Below are positions 15,937 through 19,706 of a stretch of 19,706 nucleotides of DNA, piece by piece. This DNA is from Bacteroidota bacterium. GTDB taxonomy: Bacteria; Bacteroidota; Bacteroidia; Flavobacteriales; Flavobacteriaceae. The translations under genes and the position numbers were made by a program. How positions within the stretch are numbered: the stretch's first letter is position 1; every line of letters starts with the position of its first letter. The notes under the pieces are model-generated. The model was not told where the DNA came from. It was given only the letters and a program-made list of their open reading frames with translations, and searched no databases. Location of the stretch: assembly GCA_022560715.1 (NCBI GenBank), contig JADFSQ010000004.1, forward strand, positions 1 to 19,706, in the 5' to 3' direction.

Positions 15937-17010
15937 ATGGGTAAAAAATCAAAACAACCTCAACAAGAAGAAGATGTAGATTTAGGACAATTATTTAAAC
16001 TTATTGGGAACGGTTTCAGAAACTTATTTAATTTTATTGGGAGCATATTGTACAAACTCTTTTTAGCCTTTGTTTGGACGGTTTTCTTTTTTAAGAAACA
16101 TCTTATTAAAATTGTAATAGCGACAATTATTGGTGTTGGTTACGGTTTAATCAATCAAAGGATAGGAGAACCCGTTTACAAATCGGAGATAATTATTAAA
16201 CAAAACTACAATACAGGAGAACATTTATATAACACTTTAGATTATTATAATTCATTGATCCGAGAGAGAGATTCTATAACTTTAGGAGCTATTCTGAATA
16301 TTGAATCAAATGAGGTTAATAGTATTATGGAGTTTGAAATTAAATCAGTTCTTAACGAAAATCAAAAATTGAAACTTTTTGACGATTACACAAAAAATCT
16401 TGATTCAACACTTGCTTCAACAGTGATGTTTATAGATTTCCTAAAAAATTCAAATGATTATGAGCATCAATTTCAAAAAATCACCCAAAGAGCCACAACA
16501 AAGAATAATTTTGACAGAACATTTACTCAAATTATAAAGAATATCACTTCTAATGTGTTTTTTGAAAACGAACAGAAAAAAGATTTAGAAGAGTTGACGA
16601 GAAAGGAAAGTATAATTAGAGAATCATTGTTAGAATCTGACACTTTGAAAAGCGTATATTATGAGGTTTTGGTAAAGTCTGCTGAAAAGGTTGTTGGAGG
16701 GGCAACAAGTATTACTTTTGAGGGTTCGGATGATACAAGTGTTACAAAAGAATTTGAGCTTTATAATAGTGATTTAGAGTTAAGACGTGAACTCGTAACT
16801 ATAGCTAGAGAAAAAGATGATTTAAAATATATTATTGAGATAGTATCCAGGCAAAAATTAAACGGCACACTAGACAAAACGAAAAATGTATATGGTTTTG
16901 AAATTAGTATGATAATACTTGATGGTGTTTTATTAGCACTACTAACCTTTATTATTTTACTTTTCATCGAATTTGTAAATTTCTTAGGACGCTTTAAAAG
17001 TAAAATATAA
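15937..17010 (+). CDS. Wzz-like chain-length/co-polymerase protein of polysaccharide export
   Basis: The 357 residues show a charged, cytoplasmic N-terminus, hydrophobic segments at about 33-52 and 57-73, a long polar and helical periplasmic region (about 75-315), and a C-terminal membrane segment (about 325-344). This two-ended membrane layout, together with an N-terminal loop carrying IYKSEI-like sequence (EPVYKSEIIIKQNYN), is that of Wzz/PCP proteins, which set the length of surface polysaccharides at the inner membrane. No tyrosine-kinase (Walker) motif is present, so it is not a fused PCP-2a kinase. The classical proline-rich motif before the last membrane segment is not evident. The assignment rests on topology and position directly before rfbBACD, not on close sequence recognition. 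It starts five bases after the DUF6909-type gene. Confidence 0.65.
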   Translation: MGKKSKQPQQEEDVDLGQLFKLIGNGFRNLFNFIGSILYKLFLAFVWTVFFFKKHLIKIVIATIIGVGYGLINQRIGEPVYKSEIIIKQNYNTGEHLYNTLDYYNSLIRERDSITLGAILNIESNEVNSIMEFEIKSVLNENQKLKLFDDYTKNLDSTLASTVMFIDFLKNSNDYEHQFQKITQRATTKNNFDRTFTQIIKNITSNVFFENEQKKDLEELTRKESIIRESLLESDTLKSVYYEVLVKSAEKVVGGATSITFEGSDDTSVTKEFELYNSDLELRRELVTIAREKDDLKYIIEIVSRQKLNGTLDKTKNVYGFEISMIILDGVLLALLTFIILLFIEFVNFLGRFKSKI

Positions 17011-17013
17011 TTA

Positions 17014-18027
17014 ATGAATATTTTAGTTACTGGTGGAGCAGGGTTTATTGGTTCTAATTTTATTCCTTATTTTTTAACTACACACAAAAATATAAGTATT
17101 ATAAATTTAGACAAGCTAACTTATGCAGGTGAGCTTTCTAATTTAGAAGAAGTAGAAAACAACAAACGCTATACATTTATTGAGGGTGATATTTGCAATA
17201 TAGAATTAATAGAATCCTTGTTTTACAAATATAAGTTTAAAGGAGTCATTCATTTTGCAGCCGAATCTCATGTAGATAATTCTATTAAAAACCCGGATGC
17301 CTTTATTAAAACAAATATATTCGGCACTTTTAATCTGCTAAATGTTGCTAAAAACTTTTGGATGGATGCGCCTAAGCAATTTAAGACTGGGTTTGAAAAC
17401 AGCAAATTTCATCACATATCAACCGACGAGGTATATGGCAGCCTAGGGGAAACAGACCTGTTTACAGAAACCACTCCATACGCACCAAACAGCCCTTATA
17501 GTGCATCAAAAGCATCTTCCGATTTTATTGTAAGAAGCTATTTTCATACTTACGGAATGAATGTAGTAACTACAAATTGTTCTAACAATTACGGACCAAA
17601 ACAACACGATGAAAAGCTAATACCAACCATAATACGAAAAGCATTAGCTGGCGAACCAATTCCAATTTATGGAGACGGCAAAAACATAAGAGACTGGCTT
17701 TACGTTTTAGATCATTGTAAAGGGATAGATTTAGCATTTCATCAAGGAAAACCAGGAGAAACCTATAATATTGGCGGCAAAAACGAACGAGATAATTTAG
17801 AAATTGCCGATACCATTTGTAGAATATTGGATCAAGAAATTCCAAAAGAAAATAAATCAAGCTATAAAGAACTAATTACTTTTGTAAAAGACCGTCCAGG
17901 TCATGATTTCAGGTATGCTATTGATGCTTCAAAAATAACAAGTGAATTAAATTGGAAAGCAGAAGAAAACTTTGAAACAGGAATTAAAAAAACCGTAAAT
18001 TGGTATCTCAATAAATTTAAAAATTAA
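17014..18027 (+). CDS. rfbB: dTDP-glucose 4,6-dehydratase
   Basis: This cytosolic SDR-family enzyme converts dTDP-glucose to dTDP-4-dehydro-6-deoxyglucose, the second step of dTDP-L-rhamnose synthesis. The NAD-binding motif is VTGGAGFIGSNF (GGAGFIG 7-13). HFAAESHVDNS follows at 80-90. The catalytic region is HISTDEVYGSLGE with T137, D138 and E139, then the YxxxK pair Y162 and K166 in PYSASKASSD. NNYGPKQ and DWLYVLDHC are typical substrate-binding stretches, and KDRPGHDFRYAID near the C-terminus is also diagnostic. The length of 337 is slightly short but normal for Flavobacteria. ATG 17014 begins the Rossmann strand directly, three bases after the Wzz-like stop, and the rfbA ATG adjoins the stop codon, indicating one operon. 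Confidence 0.96.
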   Translation: MNILVTGGAGFIGSNFIPYFLTTHKNISIINLDKLTYAGELSNLEEVENNKRYTFIEGDICNIELIESLFYKYKFKGVIHFAAESHVDNSIKNPDAFIKTNIFGTFNLLNVAKNFWMDAPKQFKTGFENSKFHHISTDEVYGSLGETDLFTETTPYAPNSPYSASKASSDFIVRSYFHTYGMNVVTTNCSNNYGPKQHDEKLIPTIIRKALAGEPIPIYGDGKNIRDWLYVLDHCKGIDLAFHQGKPGETYNIGGKNERDNLEIADTICRILDQEIPKENKSSYKELITFVKDRPGHDFRYAIDASKITSELNWKAEENFETGIKKTVNWYLNKFKN

Positions 18028-18885
18028 ATGAAGGGAATTATTTTAGCTGGAGGTTCGGGCACAAGATTATATCCGCTTACTAAAACAGTAAGCAAGCAAC
18101 TACTTCCGATTTACGATAAACCAATGATTTATTACCCTTTAACCACTTTAATGTCTGCTGGAATAAATGAGATATTGATTATTTCTACAAAACAAGATCT
18201 TCAAAAATTTAAAAACCTTTTAGGAGATGGAAAAAATTTAGGTTGCGAGTTTAAATACGCCGTTCAAGAACAACCAAACGGACTTGCCGAAGCATTTATT
18301 ATAGGACAAGAATTTATAGGAAACAATAGTGTAGCATTAATACTTGGCGACAATATTTTTTATGGTTCAGGATTAGAAACGATACTAAAATCGCTTAACA
18401 ATCCTAAAGGAGGTGTTATTTTTGCCTACCATGTTCAAGACCCTCAACGCTATGGTGTAGTAGAATTCGACGAAAACAATAAAGCCATTTCCATAGAAGA
18501 AAAACCAACGCATCCAAAATCTAATTTTGCAGTTCCGGGCATTTATTTTTATGATAACCAAGTTGTAGATATTGCAAAAAGCATTAAGCCAAGCAATAGA
18601 GGCGAATTAGAAATTACAGATATAAATAAAACCTATCTGAAACAAGGAAACCTTAACGTAAAGATATTAGATAAAGGCACGGCTTGGTTAGATACAGGAA
18701 CATTTAATTCGTTGATGCAGGCTTCACAATTTGTGCAGGTAATAGAAGAACGGCAAGGTTTAAAAATAGGATGTATTGAAGAAACAGCCTATAAAATGGG
18801 TTATATTAACAAGAAGCAGCTTTACGCATTAGCTCAACCTCTACTTAAAAGCGGTTATGGCAAATACCTTCAACAATTAAAGTAA
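18028..18885 (+). CDS. rfbA: Glucose-1-phosphate thymidylyltransferase
   Basis: This enzyme makes dTDP-glucose from dTTP and glucose-1-phosphate, the first and regulated step of the rhamnose pathway. The 285 residues begin with the nucleotidyltransferase signature [20 protein letters not shown] (GTRLYPLT 11-18), with the catalytic Lys in SKQLLP (K23). They continue with [10 protein letters not shown] (metal-binding D108 in GDN) and [11 protein letters not shown]. Further on are [20 protein letters not shown] and [17 protein letters not shown]. The protein usually forms a tetramer and in characterised members is inhibited by dTDP-rhamnose. No defect is visible. The start is fixed by the conserved N-terminus and adjoins the rfbB stop. 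rfbC follows after two bases. Confidence 0.96.
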   Translation: MKGIILAGGSGTRLYPLTKTVSKQLLPIYDKPMIYYPLTTLMSAGINEILIISTKQDLQKFKNLLGDGKNLGCEFKYAVQEQPNGLAEAFIIGQEFIGNNSVALILGDNIFYGSGLETILKSLNNPKGGVIFAYHVQDPQRYGVVEFDENNKAISIEEKPTHPKSNFAVPGIYFYDNQVVDIAKSIKPSNRGELEITDINKTYLKQGNLNVKILDKGTAWLDTGTFNSLMQASQFVQVIEERQGLKIGCIEETAYKMGYINKKQLYALAQPLLKSGYGKYLQQLK

Positions 18886-18887
18886 AT

Positions 18888-19433
18888 ATGATACCTGAAG
18901 AAACATATTTAAAAGGCTGTTTTGTGTTGTCGCCTAAAATTATTTTGGATCAAAGAGGTAACTTCTTTGAGAGTTTTAATAAAAAGGAATTTCAAGAACA
19001 AACAGGAATTGACATTAACTTTGTTCAGGACAATCAATCCATATCGTCAAAAGGGGTTTTAAGAGGATTACATTTTCAAACGGGAGAATATGCACAAGCA
19101 AAATTAGTAAGTGTAGCAAAAGGAAAGGTTTTAGACGTTTGTGTTGATTTAAGAAAAAATTCAGAAACATTTGGTAAGCATTTTTCAATCATTTTAGACG
19201 ATAAAGACAATAAACAATTATTTATGCCCAGAGGATTTGCGCATGGTTTTTTGGTGTTAGAAGACGACACAATTTTTACTTACAAATGTGATAATTACTA
19301 CAATAAGTCTTCAGAAAAAGGAATTTTTTATAATGATTCGAGCTTAAATATCGATTGGAATTTTCCAGAGAATTTAATACTGCTTTCAGAAAAGGATAAA
19401 AACTTACCAACATTTGAAACCCTTTTCAAATGA
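18888..19433 (+). CDS. rfbC: dTDP-4-dehydrorhamnose 3,5-epimerase
   Basis: This cupin-fold enzyme epimerises C3 and C5 of dTDP-4-dehydro-6-deoxyglucose, the third step towards dTDP-L-rhamnose. The 181 residues match the family length. The motifs are DQRGNFFESFN (21-31), FVQDNQSISSKGVLRGLHFQ (45-64, with the catalytic His62), VLDVCVDLRKNSETFG (81-96), MPRGFAHGFLVL (113-124) and TYKCDNYYN (131-139, with the catalytic Tyr132). The short-chain start MIPEETYLKG matches the usual N-terminal strand. Its TGA stop overlaps the next ATG in an ATGA arrangement, which implies translational coupling with rfbD. Confidence 0.95.
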   Translation: MIPEETYLKGCFVLSPKIILDQRGNFFESFNKKEFQEQTGIDINFVQDNQSISSKGVLRGLHFQTGEYAQAKLVSVAKGKVLDVCVDLRKNSETFGKHFSIILDDKDNKQLFMPRGFAHGFLVLEDDTIFTYKCDNYYNKSSEKGIFYNDSSLNIDWNFPENLILLSEKDKNLPTFETLFK

Positions 19434-19706
19434 GTACAAAAGTTTTAGTTACAGGAGCAAATGGTCAATTAGGAAGCACGATAAAAGAATTGTATTCAAC
19501 CAATCAAGACAACATTCAATTTACGTTTACCACAAAAGCAGAACTTGATATTTCAAAGAGAAAAGAGCTTCAAATTTTTTTTAAGACAAATAATTTTGAT
19601 TATTGCATTAATTGTGCTGCATTTACCAATGTCGAACAAGCAGAAAAAATACTACAAATGGCGATTAAAATAAATGCAGAAGCTGTTAAATATTTGTCAC
19701 AAATAT
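19430..19706 (+). CDS. rfbD: dTDP-4-dehydrorhamnose reductase (partial, 3' end outside window)
   Basis: About 92 codons are present. The N-terminal NAD(P)-binding motif KVLVTGANGQLGSTIKEL (TGANGQLG 8-15) is followed by AELDISKRKELQIFF. FDYCINCAAFTNVEQAE follows, like the RmlD stretch 'DxVINCAAYTxVDxAE'. RmlD performs the last step, reducing dTDP-4-dehydrorhamnose to dTDP-L-rhamnose. The start ATG lies inside the rfbC stop (ATGA), completing a B-A-C-D order. The catalytic YxxxK would lie beyond the window. No damage is seen in the visible part. Confidence 0.92.
   Translation, partial: MSTKVLVTGANGQLGSTIKELYSTNQDNIQFTFTTKAELDISKRKELQIFFKTNNFDYCINCAAFTNVEQAEKILQMAIKINAEAVKYLSQI

Noticed and set aside
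1..19706. CRISPR arrays, toxin-antitoxin pairs, restriction systems or other known or new defence genes.
   Set aside because: No repeat-spacer pattern, nuclease, methylase, helicase or small gene pair with such motifs was found. The accessory part consists of relics, one IS element and a regulator/thioredoxin pair.

Overview
The window looks like a chromosomal segment of a marine-type Flavobacteriaceae (Bacteroidota). It is AT-rich, and it carries Bacteroidota-type promoter boxes (TAnnTTTG), a membrane-anchored AraC regulator, a DUF4837 lipoprotein, a bacterial GH3 enzyme, a DUF6909-type protein and a short TatA. The species cannot be named from the sequence alone.

Positions 1-6350 are a patchwork of accessory genes and relics. 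The window opens with the last residues of a SufU/IscU-type Fe-S scaffold overlapping a complete SufC-like ATPase. Next comes a 44-codon remnant of a DUF255/YyaL thioredoxin-domain gene. Two minus-strand genes follow, for a membrane-anchored AraC regulator and a TlpA-like membrane thioredoxin. After the intact housekeeping gene pepP there is a scar: the 5' part of a tyrosine recombinase gene, an apparently intact IS630-type insertion sequence, and the last codons of a TonB-dependent receptor gene.

Positions 6361-14135 are conserved core genome. holB (minus) is divergent from pgk, which is followed by a MltD-like LysM lytic transglycosylase and a DUF4837 lipoprotein. A minus-strand tatA faces them. 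Divergent from tatA are an anchored M23 (LytM) endopeptidase and a GH3 adenylating enzyme. Most of this block concerns the cell envelope and peptidoglycan remodelling.

Positions 14138-19706 form a tightly packed plus-strand operon. A promoter-like box and a roughly 100-nt leader with a mini-ORF and an inverted repeat precede a DUF6909-like protein whose C-terminus resembles the purine nucleoside phosphorylase/MTAN superfamily. A Wzz-like chain-length protein and rfbB, rfbA, rfbC and partial rfbD (dTDP-L-rhamnose synthesis) follow with gaps of 0-5 bases or short overlaps. This is probably the start of a surface polysaccharide locus that continues past the window.

I found no CRISPR array, tRNA or rRNA, and no convincing new defence system. 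The items most worth following up are the nucleosidase-like domain in the DUF6909 protein and its linkage to polysaccharide genes, the decayed island scar between pepP and holB, and the overlapping sufU-sufC pair beside a truncated DUF255 gene.
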